Assembly: GCA_027214255.1 (NCBI GenBank)
Contig: JAPWHL010000004.1
Coordinates: forward strand, 162,972-226,971
Reading direction: 5' to 3'
Source of the DNA: Roseovarius aestuarii
Lineage (GTDB): Bacteria; Pseudomonadota; Alphaproteobacteria; Rhodobacterales; Rhodobacteraceae
Length of the DNA: 64,000 bases
The translations under genes were made by a program, and so were the position numbers. Shown one piece after another: positions 9,195-18,792 of the stretch. Each line of letters starts with the position of its first letter. The stretch's first letter is position 1. The notes beneath the pieces were generated by a model. The model was not told the origin of the DNA, did not search any database, and worked only from the letters and a program-made list of their open reading frames with translations.

Positions 9195-11693
9195 TTACAA
9201 AGAACGTTCGATTTCTTCGCGCTCGAAGATTTCGATCACGTCGTTTGGACGGATGTCCTCGTAGTTCTCGAACGCCATCCCGCATTCTTGACCCGATTGA
9301 ACCTCGGACACTTCGTCCTTGAAGCGTTTCAGGGTTTTCAGCGTGCCTTCGTGGATCACAACATCGTCGCGCAACAGGCGCACACCAGCCGAACGGCGAG
9401 CGACGCCTTCGGTCACAAGGCAGCCGGCAACTTTGCCAATTCCTGTAACCTTGAAGACCTCTTTGATCTTTGCGTAGCCGATGAATTTTTCCCGGATCTC
9501 GGCGCCCAACAGGCCCGACGCTGCGGCCTTAACGTCATCAACCAGATCGTAGATGATCGAGTAATACCGGATCTCGACACCCTTCTGGTTTGCACTTTGA
9601 CGTGCAGGAGCGTTTGCCCGGACGTTGAAACCAAAGACAGGCGCGCCGGACGCTTCGGCCAGACCGATATCCGATTCAGTAATCGCGCCAACACCCGAGT
9701 GCAGAACCCGCACGCGTACCTCGTCGTTACCGATCTTCTCCATCGCTTGCACGATTGCTTCGGCAGAGCCCTGAACGTCAGCTTTCACAAGAATAGGCAT
9801 TTCCGCCATCGACTTGCTCTCTTTGGCCTGCGCCATCAACTGATCCAAAGTAACGGCAGCGCCTGCAACGGCCCGCTTTTCCTTGGCAGCTTTTTCGCGG
9901 TATTCAGCGATTTCACGCGCTTGCGCCTCGGATTTTACGACGTTCAGAACATCGCCCGCCTCAGGTGTGCCATTCAGGCCCAGAACCTCGACAGGAACGG
10001 ATGGACCCGCCTCTTTGACGCGCTCGCCGTGATCGTTGATCAAGGCGCGAACCTTACCGTATTGCTCGCCGACAACAAAGATGTCGCCTTGGCGCAAGGT
10101 ACCGTTCTTGACCAAAACGGTTGCAACCGGCCCACGGCCCACGTCCAACTGCGCTTCGATCACCGCGCCCTCTGCGGCACGGTTTGGATTCGCTTTCAGC
10201 TCAAGAAGCTCGGCTTGTAGGGCAATCGCCTCAAGCAGTTCATCCAGACCCTGACCCGTCAGTGCGCTAACTTCGACGTCCTGCACTTCGCCGGACATCT
10301 TTTCGACGATCACTTCGTGCTGCAACAGATCCGTGCGGACCTTGTCAGGATTGGCCGCAGGTTTATCGATCTTGTTGATCGCAACGATCATCGGCACTTG
10401 GGCCGCTTTCGCGTGGTTAATCGCTTCGATCGTCTGAGGCATGACAGCGTCATCTGCCGCCACCACCAGAACAACGATATCTGTCACCTGCGCCCCACGG
10501 GCTCGCATCGATGTAAAGGCCGCGTGACCGGGCGTATCCAAGAAGCTCAGGACCGATCCGCCATCGGTCGTCACCTGATAGGCGCCGATGTGTTGCGTAA
10601 TACCGCCAGCTTCGCCAGCAACAACCTTGGCATCGCGGATTGCATCCAGCAGGGAGGTTTTACCGTGGTCAACGTGGCCCATGATCGTGATCACGGGTGG
10701 GCGCTCTTGCAAATCTTCCGGCTTGTCTTCGACCTGAATGATCACATCTTCGACGTCTGAATCCGACACACGTACAACACGGTGCCCGAATTCTTCGATC
10801 AACAGTTCCGCGGTATCCGCATCGATCGCTTCGTTCTGAGTGACCATCATGTCATGGCCCATCAGAGCCTTGATAACATCTCCGACACGCTCGGCCATAC
10901 GAATGGCCAGCTCGGAAACGGCGATTGTTTCGGGCAACTGTACGTCGCGCACAATCTTTTCGCGCTCTTGAGTGCCGCCCATTGCCTTTTGACGGGCGCG
11001 CTCTTGCTTGCGCTTCATCGCGGCCATGGATTTCTGACGTCCACCTTCGCCACCGGACAATGCCTGGTTCAGCGTCAGTTTACCCGAGCGACGATTGTCG
11101 TCGCCCATGCCTTTGCCCTTGGTGGGGCGTTGTTCACGTTCGCGGTCAGACTTGCGCGGTGTCGCGGCGGGACCCGGACGATTAACCGGCGCACCACGGC
11201 CTGTGGGGGCCTCGGCTGCGGGGCTGGGCGCAGGTTTGGCCGCTTCTTTGGCCGCTTCTTCGGCTGCGCGGCGCGCACGCTCTTCTTCTTCGGCCTTGGC
11301 TTTCAGAGCCTGCTCGCGCTCTTGCTCGGCACGCTCTTTGGCTTCGGCCTCTTCGCGGCGGCGCTGGCGCTCTTGCTCGCGTTCTTTTTCCTCGGCCTCT
11401 CGGCGCGCGGCATCTTCGGCTTCGCGGGATTTCGCGGCCTGCAATGCCTTCATCCGGCGTTCCATTTCCGCATCAGAAATTCCCGCAGGGCGGCGGGATG
11501 GGCTGGCGGACGCGGCAGGTTTACCACTGGCTCCGGGGGTAACTCCCGCAGCAGGCTTGGGCACCACAACGCGTTTGCGCTTGGTTTCCACCACGACGTT
11601 CTTAGTCCGGCCATGGCTGAAGCTTTGCTTCACGTTGCCCGCACGGGGACCGCCACGCACACCCAGAGTTTTCTTTCCGTCGTTGTCGCTCAT
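9195..11693 (-). CDS. infB: Translation initiation factor IF-2
   Basis: IF-2 is the GTPase that places fMet-tRNA on the 30S subunit and drives subunit joining. The protein has 832 residues. An IF2-associated N-terminal piece is followed by a long Arg/Glu/Ala-rich charged helix (about 75-165), then the IF2_N segment ([14 protein letters not shown]). The G domain has GHVDHGKTS (about 339-347), DTPGH and NKID. The C-terminal domains that bind initiator tRNA follow, with [14 protein letters not shown] and a closing [13 protein letters not shown]. It is the last gene of the operon, 5 bp after ylxR. Confidence 0.98.
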   Translation of the reverse strand: MSDNDGKKTLGVRGGPRAGNVKQSFSHGRTKNVVVETKRKRVVVPKPAAGVTPGASGKPAASASPSRRPAGISDAEMERRMKALQAAKSREAEDAARREAEEKEREQERQRRREEAEAKERAEQEREQALKAKAEEEERARRAAEEAAKEAAKPAPSPAAEAPTGRGAPVNRPGPAATPRKSDREREQRPTKGKGMGDDNRRSGKLTLNQALSGGEGGRQKSMAAMKRKQERARQKAMGGTQEREKIVRDVQLPETIAVSELAIRMAERVGDVIKALMGHDMMVTQNEAIDADTAELLIEEFGHRVVRVSDSDVEDVIIQVEDKPEDLQERPPVITIMGHVDHGKTSLLDAIRDAKVVAGEAGGITQHIGAYQVTTDGGSVLSFLDTPGHAAFTSMRARGAQVTDIVVLVVAADDAVMPQTIEAINHAKAAQVPMIVAINKIDKPAANPDKVRTDLLQHEVIVEKMSGEVQDVEVSALTGQGLDELLEAIALQAELLELKANPNRAAEGAVIEAQLDVGRGPVATVLVKNGTLRQGDIFVVGEQYGKVRALINDHGERVKEAGPSVPVEVLGLNGTPEAGDVLNVVKSEAQAREIAEYREKAAKEKRAVAGAAVTLDQLMAQAKESKSMAEMPILVKADVQGSAEAIVQAMEKIGNDEVRVRVLHSGVGAITESDIGLAEASGAPVFGFNVRANAPARQSANQKGVEIRYYSIIYDLVDDVKAAASGLLGAEIREKFIGYAKIKEVFKVTGIGKVAGCLVTEGVARRSAGVRLLRDDVVIHEGTLKTLKRFKDEVSEVQSGQECGMAFENYEDIRPNDVIEIFEREEIERSL

Positions 11694-11698
11694 CTGGT

Positions 11699-12334
11699 CT
11701 ACTTTCCTTTCCGATGGCCGTTGCCATCGTCCGAGACACGCAGGCCTTTCAGCCTTGCCGCCTCCTCTACAACACGTTGCGCCAAACCACCAGCATGCAG
11801 TGCTGCATGTATAGTTGTTTGCCGCCCAAAGGCCTGGCCCAGCTCATCCGCTGTCAGCCACCCTATGAATGAGCCGCCATAAGGCGTGCTCAGTTTTGAT
11901 TTTCCCCGTTCCGAACCATCGCTGGCCTGAATCAAGACTTCGGCCTCGTCCTTGGACAGCCAATCCTTGACCTTTTCATACCCTGACACCGCATGCCCGC
12001 CTTTACGGCACAGGCTAATCAGGTCAACGACCCGGCGCGCCATCATTTTTTCGACCTGTTCGACCAATCCATCCGGAACGGTCACAGCCTGCTTTGCCGA
12101 CCGCGCGAACAAACCCTTTTGTGCCGCCTTGGTCAGCGCCTCGGGGGTCGCTGACACCCAAATGCCACGCCCCGGTAGTTTTTCCGCAACATCCGGTACG
12201 ATCTGCCCGTCAGGGCTGACCACGAAACGTACGAGTCCCGTCTTGGGCTGCACCTCGCCAGTGGCGATGCATTTCCGCTCGGGACCGTTCTCTCGGTCTT
12301 TGGGTTGCCCGCCGCGCCCCATCTGGTCACTCAC
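11699..12334 (-). CDS. YlxR-family RNA-binding protein with L7Ae-like C-terminal domain
   Basis: The 211-residue protein has two parts. Residues about 18-95 are a YlxR (DUF448) domain ([33 protein letters not shown]). The rest resembles an L7Ae/L30e-like RNA-binding fold ([17 protein letters not shown], then [15 protein letters not shown]). Stand-alone YlxR proteins are about 90 residues long, so this is the two-domain form. It sits between nusA and infB as YlxR genes generally do. A Bacillus homologue has been linked to RNase P; what the alphaproteobacterial fusion does is not established. Confidence 0.85.
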   Translation of the reverse strand: MSDQMGRGGQPKDRENGPERKCIATGEVQPKTGLVRFVVSPDGQIVPDVAEKLPGRGIWVSATPEALTKAAQKGLFARSAKQAVTVPDGLVEQVEKMMARRVVDLISLCRKGGHAVSGYEKVKDWLSKDEAEVLIQASDGSERGKSKLSTPYGGSFIGWLTADELGQAFGRQTTIHAALHAGGLAQRVVEEAARLKGLRVSDDGNGHRKGK

Positions 12335-12345
12335 GAGGCCTGAGA

Positions 12346-13962
12346 TCAGGCCTCGCTCTCCTCGTCAGAGTCGCCGGCGTCTTCATCCGCCTCGGATTCA
12401 AGCTCTGTAGGATCAACCCAGCCCAGAATGATACGGGCCGTCATGACCATGTTCTGTGCCTCTTCCAGAGACACATCAAAGGGTTCCAAAATACCATCGT
12501 CTTTCGAACGCTCGCCGTCGACAATGGTCCAGCCACCTGCCAGCTCCCAATCGGCGCAGGTTGCGAAGTCTTCCAGCGTTTTCACATCGTCTTCGGCCAG
12601 CGCCAGAATCATCGGAGGCGTCAGGCCTTCGAACTCGAACAGGCTGTCTTCAACACCCAATTCACGGGCCTTGTCCAACGCCGCTTTGGCCTGAGCCTCG
12701 AGGATATCGCGGGCACGGGCCTGTAGCTCTTGCGCGGTGTCTTCGTCAACGCCGTCAATGACCAGCAGTTCATCCTGCTCGACATAGGCAACCTCTTCGA
12801 GGCTGGTGAAGCCTTCGGATACCAGAAGCTGCGCAAAGAACTCATCCAAATCCAGATGGTCCATGAACAGCTGCGTGCGCTCTTCAAATTCTTTCTGACG
12901 GCGCTCGCTATCCTGCGCTTCGGTCATGATGTCGATGTCCAACCCGGTCAGCTGGCTGGCCAAACGCACGTTCTGACCGCGACGGCCAATGGCAAGGCTC
13001 AGTTGTTCTTCGGGCACAACAACGTCGATTTTACCGGCCTCTTCGTCCAGCACAACCTTGGTAACCTCGGCAGGCTGCAACGCGTTTACCAAGAACGTCG
13101 GCTGGTCGTCATTCCATGGAATGATGTCGATCTTTTCGCCCTGAAGCTCGTTCACGACAGCCTGCACGCGGCTGCCGCGCATACCAACACAGGCCCCCAC
13201 AGGGTCGATGCTGCCATCGTGGCTGATGACGGCAATCTTGGCACGGCTCCCCGGATCGCGGGCACAGGCTTTGATTTCAATGATGCCGTCATAAATTTCA
13301 GGCACTTCCATCTTGAACAGTTCTTCCATGAACTCAGGCGCGGTGCGCGACAGGAAGATTTGCGGGCCTCGTTGTTCGCGGCGCACGTCCTTGATGTAGC
13401 AGCGGATACGGTCATTGGGGCGGTACGCCTCACGACCGATTTTTTCGTTGCGGCGAAGGATCGCTTCGCCACGACCCACATCGACGATGACGTTGCCGTA
13501 TTCCTCGCGCTTAACCAAACCGTTGATGATGGTCCCAGCCCGATCCTTGAATTCTTCAAACTGGCGATCACGCTCGGCTTCGCGGACCTTTTGCAAGATA
13601 ACCTGCTTGGCCGATTGCGCGGCGATCCGGCCCATTTCAACAGGCGGCACTTCTTCGATGAATTCCTGCCCGATTTCGGGATCGGCCATGTATTGCTTGG
13701 CTTGTTCAACGGTGAACTCAGCCTGATAGTTTTCCAGCTCGTCATCGGCAACCACGGTGCGCACACGGGTAAACGTAGCGCGACCAGTCTTGCGATCGAT
13801 GCTGACACGGATGTCCATTTCGGCGCCATAGCGCGATTTCGCAGCGCGGCTCAGGCTTTCTTCCATTGCCTCGACGACCAGACCGGGGTCGATCATCTTT
13901 TCGCGGGCAACGGCCTCGGCTGTTTGCAGCAGCTCGAGCTGGTTGGCTGATGTAATGGCCAT
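12346..13962 (-). CDS. nusA: Transcription termination/antitermination factor NusA
   Basis: NusA binds RNA polymerase and nascent RNA and affects pausing, termination and antitermination. The start is the ATG at 13962, preceded by the strong site GAGGAGGA; the frame extends 15 codons further upstream without such a site. The 538 residues comprise the N-terminal polymerase-binding domain, an S1 domain (about 130-200, GLVKREEYGNVIVDVGRGEA), two KH domains (VGACVGMRGSRVQAVVNEL and LAIGRRGQNVRLASQLTG) and acidic C-terminal helix-hairpin-helix repeats, ending in a strongly acidic tail. It follows rimP by 4 bp. Confidence 0.98.
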   Translation of the reverse strand: MAITSANQLELLQTAEAVAREKMIDPGLVVEAMEESLSRAAKSRYGAEMDIRVSIDRKTGRATFTRVRTVVADDELENYQAEFTVEQAKQYMADPEIGQEFIEEVPPVEMGRIAAQSAKQVILQKVREAERDRQFEEFKDRAGTIINGLVKREEYGNVIVDVGRGEAILRRNEKIGREAYRPNDRIRCYIKDVRREQRGPQIFLSRTAPEFMEELFKMEVPEIYDGIIEIKACARDPGSRAKIAVISHDGSIDPVGACVGMRGSRVQAVVNELQGEKIDIIPWNDDQPTFLVNALQPAEVTKVVLDEEAGKIDVVVPEEQLSLAIGRRGQNVRLASQLTGLDIDIMTEAQDSERRQKEFEERTQLFMDHLDLDEFFAQLLVSEGFTSLEEVAYVEQDELLVIDGVDEDTAQELQARARDILEAQAKAALDKARELGVEDSLFEFEGLTPPMILALAEDDVKTLEDFATCADWELAGGWTIVDGERSKDDGILEPFDVSLEEAQNMVMTARIILGWVDPTELESEADEDAGDSDEESEA

Positions 13963-13966
13963 GGTT

Positions 13967-14542
13967 TCAGTCCTCCTCAGAACCGTCGTCAGTCTCGATT
14001 GAATCAAAGTTGTCTTCGTCGATGGTGCCTGCCGCCTTACGTTGGCGCAGCATTTCCTTGATCAGGTCGTCTGTCAGCACCAGCTTGGCGTCGGCAAGCC
14101 AGTCAAATTCCAGTCCGATCGTGCCCTCTTCGACGTTGATCAGCACCTCGGTACCTTCAACCCCGGCCAGAACACCTTTGAACCGCTTCCGCCCATCGAT
14201 CAATTCGTTGGTTTCGATCTTAGCCTCGTAGCCTTCAAACGTCTCAAAGTGCTTTAGCATGGTCAGTGGACGGTCAATACCCGGGCTACTGACTTCCAAA
14301 GTATAGGCTTCGCTCAGCGGATCTTCGACATCCAGCGTTGCGCTGACCGCCGTCGAAATTTGGGCGCATTCATCCACTTCAATGCCACCCTCAGGCCGCT
14401 CGGCCATGATTTGCAGCGTATGGTATTTGCTGCCCATCAAACGCACCCGCACCAGATCAAAGCCCATACCCTCGATCACCGGTGTGATGATCTCGGCCAT
14501 GCGGCGATCAATGGCAGCTTTGGCAATTAGGTCATTGGTCAT
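13967..14542 (-). CDS. rimP: Ribosome maturation factor RimP
   Basis: RimP assists 30S subunit assembly. I start it at the ATG at 14542 ([14 protein letters not shown], 191 residues); the frame is open for nine more codons upstream, but those lie just downstream of a terminator-like hairpin. Family blocks include [31 protein letters not shown] and [14 protein letters not shown]; the C-terminal SH3-like domain holds [10 protein letters not shown]. It is the first gene of the rimP-nusA-ylxR-infB operon. Confidence 0.96.
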   Translation of the reverse strand: MTNDLIAKAAIDRRMAEIITPVIEGMGFDLVRVRLMGSKYHTLQIMAERPEGGIEVDECAQISTAVSATLDVEDPLSEAYTLEVSSPGIDRPLTMLKHFETFEGYEAKIETNELIDGRKRFKGVLAGVEGTEVLINVEEGTIGLEFDWLADAKLVLTDDLIKEMLRQRKAAGTIDEDNFDSIETDDGSEED

Positions 14543-14567
14543 TGGTTTGGTCAGATCTCTCAAGCAC

Positions 14568-14590
14568 AAAAAAACGGGCGCGCGGCCCGT
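14568..14590 (-). terminator. Terminator-like hairpin in the rimP leader, possible attenuator
   Basis: On the minus strand, ACGGGC (14590-14585) pairs with GCCCGT (14579-14574) around a 5-base loop and is followed by seven T (14574-14568). The T-run ends 25 bases before the rimP ATG, leaving no room for a promoter in between. Transcription of the operon must therefore read through it. It is also a possible terminator for pip, which ends 115 bp upstream. Confidence 0.7.
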
Positions 14591-14647
14591 CGAAATTCTC
14601 GATGGAGCCTTTCGGTATGGACCCGATAAGCGCCGCTGTTGAGGGGG

Positions 14648-14675
14648 ATATAACGAGGGTATGGGTGGGATGCAA
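14648..14675 (-). promoter_or_regulatory. Candidate promoter of the rimP-nusA-infB operon
   Basis: On the minus strand TTGCAT (14675-14670), a 16-base spacer and TTATAT (14653-14648) fit a sigma-70-type promoter. Start of transcription near 14641 would give a leader of about 98 bases containing the hairpin at 14568-14590. Confidence 0.5.
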
Positions 14676-14704
14676 GGAAAATGCAGATCTTTGCAAATTC
14701 GTGC

Positions 14705-15670
14705 CTATACCATCCGGTCCATCACCCGCACCAAGGCCTCGCTGATGCCCGGTTCGGACAGGGCGTGCCCCGCGACCGGCACCATATGCAAACGCGCGCG
14801 CGGCCATGCCTCGGCCAAAGCATAGGCAGAACTGGGCGGGCAAATCATGTCATAGCGGCCCTGAATGATTGTGCCCGGCACATCGCTCAGGGCTGCCATA
14901 TTGGCCAAAATCCAACCGTCATGATCTAAAAAGCCGCCATTGATAAAATAATGGTTCTCTAACCGGGCAAAAGCGCGTGCATACTCGGCGGCGCAATCAC
15001 TCCCCACACCGGTTGAATGCACGGTTGCCAGCGCGTTTTCCCACGCGCTCCACGCCTTTGCATACGTCGTTTCGGTGCGCGGATCATTCGAGAATAACCG
15101 CCGATGATAGGCCGCTATTAAATCGCCCCGCTCGCCTTCAGGGATAATCTGTACAAAGCGCTGCCACGTCTCGGGCCAGAACCGGGAAGCGCCGCCGCCA
15201 TAGAACCAATCCAACTCGCCCTGCGTCATGGTAAAGACACCGCGCAGCACCAGATGACGGCACCGATCCGGGTGCGTGATCCCATAGATCAAGGACAGCG
15301 TCGCGCCCCAGCTACCGCCAAACACGATCCAGCTTTCGATACCCAATTCTCTACGAATCTGTTCGATATCCGCCACCAGATGCCATGTCGTATTGGCCTC
15401 GACACTGGCATGCGGTCGCGACCGACCACAACCGCGCTGGTCAAACAGGATAATCCGGTATCGCAACGGGTCAAAATAACGCCGCATCGCCGGGCTACAA
15501 CCGCCGCCGGGGCCACCATGCAGCACCACAACAGGAATACCGTCGGGATTGCCGGACTGCTCCATGTAAATCACATGCCCGTCGCCGACATCCATCATCC
15601 GGCTGTCATATGGTTCGACCGGAGGATGCAGATATTGTACTGCGCTTTTATGACCCAAGATTTTATTCAT
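14705..15670 (-). CDS. pip: Proline iminopeptidase (alpha/beta hydrolase)
   Basis: This 321-residue cytoplasmic serine peptidase removes N-terminal proline from peptides. The oxyanion-hole motif is HGGPGGG (51-57), the nucleophile elbow is GGSWG with Ser120, and DQRGCGRSRPHA follows the second strand, all standard for family S33 proline iminopeptidases. The catalytic His would be in VPVAGHALSE near the C-terminus. A good ribosome-binding site (AGGA) lies 6 bases before the ATG. It is divergent from ubiG with 49 bp between them. Confidence 0.93.
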   Translation of the reverse strand: MNKILGHKSAVQYLHPPVEPYDSRMMDVGDGHVIYMEQSGNPDGIPVVVLHGGPGGGCSPAMRRYFDPLRYRIILFDQRGCGRSRPHASVEANTTWHLVADIEQIRRELGIESWIVFGGSWGATLSLIYGITHPDRCRHLVLRGVFTMTQGELDWFYGGGASRFWPETWQRFVQIIPEGERGDLIAAYHRRLFSNDPRTETTYAKAWSAWENALATVHSTGVGSDCAAEYARAFARLENHYFINGGFLDHDGWILANMAALSDVPGTIIQGRYDMICPPSSAYALAEAWPRARLHMVPVAGHALSEPGISEALVRVMDRMV

Positions 15671-15719
15671 GATCGTCCTATGTTAAACGCTCTGAATAAT
15701 TGATCAATTGGAGATCAGA

Positions 15720-16472
15720 ATGCAACCCGCCCGCAGCACCATAGACCCTGCCGAAGTCGCCAAGTTTCAGGCAATGGCCGCCGAATGGTGGGACCCCAAC
15801 GGTAAATTCAAGCCACTGCATATGCTGAATCCGTGCCGTCTGGATTACATCACCGCGCAAATCGCCGCCGAATTTGACCGCGACCTTGGATCACCTGCGC
15901 CGTTTACAGGATTGCGTATTCTGGACATCGGATGTGGCGGCGGCTTACTGGCCGAACCTATGGCGCGCTTGGGCGCCGACGTGGTTGGCGCAGATGCCGC
16001 CGAGGGCAACATCCCAGTGGCAACGGTTCACGCGGAGCAATCCGGCCTGACCATCGACTATCGCCACACCACGGCCGAGGATTTGGCCGCCAGCGGCGAA
16101 CAGTTCGACGTGGTCCTGAATATGGAGGTGGTCGAACATGTCGCCAGCCCCATCGACTATCTGACCGCGTGCCGCCAACTGTTGAAGCCCGGCGGGCTAC
16201 ACATTTGCTCGACTTTAAACCGCAACGCCAAAAGCTATGCCGTGGCCATCATCGGGGCCGAGCACATCATGCGGTGGTTGCCCAAAGGCACACATGAATG
16301 GTCCAAGTTCATCACTCCGGACGAACTGTATCAACTGTTGCGTGACGCGGGGCTTGATCCCGTCGACCGAAAGGGATTCGTTTTTAATCCAATTCTTTGG
16401 TCGTGGTCCCTGTCGGATCGAGATCTTAGCGTGAATTACGTTACCGCCAGCGTCAAACCCGAAGCCCCCTAG
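15720..16472 (+). CDS. ubiG: Ubiquinone biosynthesis O-methyltransferase UbiG
   Basis: UbiG carries out both O-methylations in ubiquinone synthesis using S-adenosylmethionine. The start is the ATG at 15720 with GGAG 6 bases upstream; a TTG four codons earlier is less likely. The 250 residues begin with the family block [23 protein letters not shown] motif I is [16 protein letters not shown], followed by [11 protein letters not shown] and the late block [14 protein letters not shown]. The 3' end overlaps the convergent marR-type gene by 4 bp. Confidence 0.96.
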   Translation: MQPARSTIDPAEVAKFQAMAAEWWDPNGKFKPLHMLNPCRLDYITAQIAAEFDRDLGSPAPFTGLRILDIGCGGGLLAEPMARLGADVVGADAAEGNIPVATVHAEQSGLTIDYRHTTAEDLAASGEQFDVVLNMEVVEHVASPIDYLTACRQLLKPGGLHICSTLNRNAKSYAVAIIGAEHIMRWLPKGTHEWSKFITPDELYQLLRDAGLDPVDRKGFVFNPILWSWSLSDRDLSVNYVTASVKPEAP

Positions 16473-16915
16473 TTTTCTTCACCCAGCCGCGCCCGCAGAC
16501 TGCGCAGGACAGGCAAAATGGCGCGAACGCGGTCTTCGCCCAACTCGCCCACAACATCCTCAATCAAGGGCGCGATGGATGAAATGGCCGCTTCGCGCGC
16601 TTTGCGTCCGGCCGGGCTGATCGATACGCGTTTACGGCGGGCATCCTCCCAGTCCGGGCGAATGTGGATATATCCGGCCCACTCCAGCTTGCTGAGTGTG
16701 TTGGTCATCGCACCGCGCGTCACATGAAAACTCTTGGCGAGCTGCGCAGGGCTTCGTTCATCCCCGGCGCGTGCCAGATGGTTCAGCACCGAAAAATGCG
16801 ACACTTCCATACCTTTGGGCAACACGCGGCTTAACTGAATGCGGATCAACTGATCATTCGTCAGGATCTCACCAAACAGGGCAACGGCCAAGGAACTGGC
16901 AGTGGTTTCAGACAT
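16469..16915 (-). CDS. MarR-family transcriptional regulator
   Basis: The 148-residue protein has the MarR winged-helix layout: an N-terminal dimerisation helix, recognition region [22 protein letters not shown] (about 56-77), then the wing [24 protein letters not shown]. Its ATG directly abuts the stop of the nitrilase-family gene, so it is probably the last gene of the comF-grxC-nit operon and translationally coupled. The target genes are unknown; in such operons the regulator may control its own neighbours. Confidence 0.88.
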   Translation of the reverse strand: MSETTASSLAVALFGEILTNDQLIRIQLSRVLPKGMEVSHFSVLNHLARAGDERSPAQLAKSFHVTRGAMTNTLSKLEWAGYIHIRPDWEDARRKRVSISPAGRKAREAAISSIAPLIEDVVGELGEDRVRAILPVLRSLRARLGEEN

Positions 16916-17746
16916 TCAGGGTCCGCTAAACTTTGGAACATGGGTTAACGAAGGAATCCGTTGCCTTGCTTGTGCCACTGCGGCGCGGTCCAGATCAACG
17001 TGAATAAGGCCAGTTTTTTCCCCGGCATCCGCCACCACCTCGCCCCAAGGCGATACCGCCAGCGCATGACCATAGGTTTGACGCGGCTTGCCTTGGGTTG
17101 TGGCATGCGTGCCGGTTTGGGCCGGGGCCAGTATCCATGCACCTGTTTCAATCGCACGCGCGCGCAACAACATATGCCAATGCGCGGCACCTGTGACGGG
17201 CGAAAACGCCGATGGCACACTGATCACTTCTGCGCCTGACTGGGCTAGATGGCGGTAGAGGTGGGGAAACCGGACATCGTAACAAATGGTCATACCCAAC
17301 GGGCCACAGGGCATGTCGGCCAGCACAGCCTGCGAACCGGGGCGATATCCGGCTGATTCGCGGTAGGATTCGGTGTCCGAAACTGTAACGTCGAACATAT
17401 GTATTTTGTCATACCGCGCTGAAATCTCGCCCGTGGGCGCGATCAGATACGAACGGTTGGCAAATCGCCCGTCCGCGTCATCCGTTTTGATCGCCAGTGA
17501 ACCAATCAGTAACCAGACACCGCGTTTCGCTGCCAGATCTCGCAGAGCCGCAAGAGTGATATCCACGCCCTCTTTGCGCAGCACATCGTTCTGGTGGGCA
17601 CGGCTGGACGACACACAGTTCGTGACCTCTGGCGTCAAAACGAATGTAGCGCCCTCGGCTGCTGCGCGATCTATGAGCCCGGTTGTGACCTTCAGGTTGG
17701 CAGCCGGATCATCCCCGCTACAAAGCTGAAGCAAGGTAGCTTTCAT
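16916..17746 (-). CDS. Nit-type carbon-nitrogen hydrolase (nitrilase superfamily)
   Basis: The 276-residue enzyme shows the complete Glu-Lys-Cys triad: Glu40 in FVLTPEVTN, Lys114 in RYDKIHMFDV and Cys155 in ICYDVRFP. The length and motifs fit the Nit1/omega-amidase branch, which hydrolyses deaminated glutathione or omega-amides such as 2-oxoglutaramate. The first base overlaps the grxC stop region by 4 bp. A neighbouring glutaredoxin fits a glutathione-related repair role, but the substrate is inferred from family membership only. Confidence 0.92.
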   Translation of the reverse strand: MKATLLQLCSGDDPAANLKVTTGLIDRAAAEGATFVLTPEVTNCVSSSRAHQNDVLRKEGVDITLAALRDLAAKRGVWLLIGSLAIKTDDADGRFANRSYLIAPTGEISARYDKIHMFDVTVSDTESYRESAGYRPGSQAVLADMPCGPLGMTICYDVRFPHLYRHLAQSGAEVISVPSAFSPVTGAAHWHMLLRARAIETGAWILAPAQTGTHATTQGKPRQTYGHALAVSPWGEVVADAGEKTGLIHVDLDRAAVAQARQRIPSLTHVPKFSGP

Positions 17747-18000
17747 GATTTCAACAATGGGTCCAACTTGCCCGACCGGTCCAGCGCAAACAAGTCGTCA
17801 CAGCCACCCACATGTGTCGTGCCGATAAAAATCTGCGGAACCGTGCGGCCCCCATTGGCGCGCTTCATCATTTCCGCACGGCGTTCGGGCTGACGCGAGA
17901 TGTCGATCTCGGAAAAATTGACGTTTTTTTGCGACAACAGCCGCTTGGCGGCGTGACAGAAACCACACAAGGGTGAGGTATAGATTTCGACGGGCTGCAT
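17743..18000 (-). CDS. grxC: Glutaredoxin 3 (GrxC type)
   Basis: This 85-residue dithiol glutaredoxin has the active site CGFC (Cys12 and Cys15) instead of the classical CPYC, and the glutathione-binding cis-proline region TVPQIFIGTTHVGGCDD. It reduces protein and glutathione mixed disulfides in the cytoplasm. It overlaps the nitrilase-family gene by 4 bp and follows comF by 39 bp. Confidence 0.95.
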   Translation of the reverse strand: MQPVEIYTSPLCGFCHAAKRLLSQKNVNFSEIDISRQPERRAEMMKRANGGRTVPQIFIGTTHVGGCDDLFALDRSGKLDPLLKS

Positions 18001-18039
18001 AACGTGATCCTTGGAATAGCAAGTAATGTGAACACATAC

Positions 18040-18777
18040 CTAAGGTTCCTTGCCCGCTCGCGCCAGTACCAGAATGCTGACATCCACCGCACCAACGGCA
18101 AGACAAGCCTCTGCAGCAGCGGTGAATGTCGCGCCCGACGTCATCACATCGTCAACCAACAGAACATGTCGCCCAGCCAACCTGTGTTTTCGCTTGGGGT
18201 GAACCTCTATTGCACCGGTGAGTGTAGCAAAGCGTTCATCGCGCCCCCGAATGCCCAGCGTGGGAGTGTGGCGCGGACGGATCAAAAGATCGGGACACCA
18301 TGCGTGATCCACCTGTTGCGCAACAGCACGCGCCAGCAGCGCGGCCTGATTGTATCGCCGCTTTAGCAAGCGCAGCCAATGCAGTGGCACAGGCGCAATC
18401 AAGGTGTCAGGACGCAGCAACGGCTGCGCCGCACGTGCCATCCAGATTGCAGCAGGGCGAACAACATCATGCCGGTCACCATGTTTCAACGCCAGAACCA
18501 GCTTGCGGCCATTGTCGCGGTACATCACTGCAGCGCGTCCCGCGGTCCATGGACGTGGCAGGTTCAGACAATCATCGCAGTGTAAATTGCCCTCGTCGGC
18601 ATCCGGCCCCGCAGGTAAATGCACACCACACAGGTTGCACGCAGCACCGGAGATAAAAGGCGTGTCTCTCCAACAAGGGCCGCACAGGCCGAAATCGCTG
18701 TCGACCAATACGCCACACACGATACAACGCGGCGGATAGATCATACGCAGGCCTGATTGCAAAAGGGCAGCCTTCAC
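18040..18777 (-). CDS. ComF-family phosphoribosyltransferase-like protein
   Basis: The 245-residue protein starts at GTG. It opens with a two-part zinc ribbon (CIVCG and CGPC, then CNLCG and CDDC) and ends with a phosphoribosyltransferase fold carrying the PRPP loop LLVDDVMTSGAT. ComF is needed for DNA uptake in competent bacteria, but homologues are widespread in non-competent species and their general function is unclear. Only 15 bp separate it from the divergent methyltransferase gene, so their promoters must overlap coding sequence. It leads the comF-grxC-nit-marR operon. Confidence 0.9.
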   Translation of the reverse strand: MKAALLQSGLRMIYPPRCIVCGVLVDSDFGLCGPCWRDTPFISGAACNLCGVHLPAGPDADEGNLHCDDCLNLPRPWTAGRAAVMYRDNGRKLVLALKHGDRHDVVRPAAIWMARAAQPLLRPDTLIAPVPLHWLRLLKRRYNQAALLARAVAQQVDHAWCPDLLIRPRHTPTLGIRGRDERFATLTGAIEVHPKRKHRLAGRHVLLVDDVMTSGATFTAAAEACLAVGAVDVSILVLARAGKEP

Positions 18778-18792
18778 TTATATGTCCCTTCT

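Noticed and set aside
10782..11882. A 366-codon open frame on the plus strand opposite infB
   Set aside because: It mirrors the strongly coding infB gene. Its Phe/Leu/Gly-rich translation looks like the complement of Glu/Lys/Arg/Ala repeats, and there is no ribosome-binding site or domain.
12730..13950. A 406-codon open frame on the plus strand opposite nusA
   Set aside because: It is antisense to a certain gene. The frame stays open because of GC codon bias, and no family pattern is visible.
14591..14704. Possible initiator tRNA gene (metY) ahead of rimP, as in E. coli
   Set aside because: No cloverleaf, T-loop GTTCRA or CCA end can be drawn on either strand in this gap.
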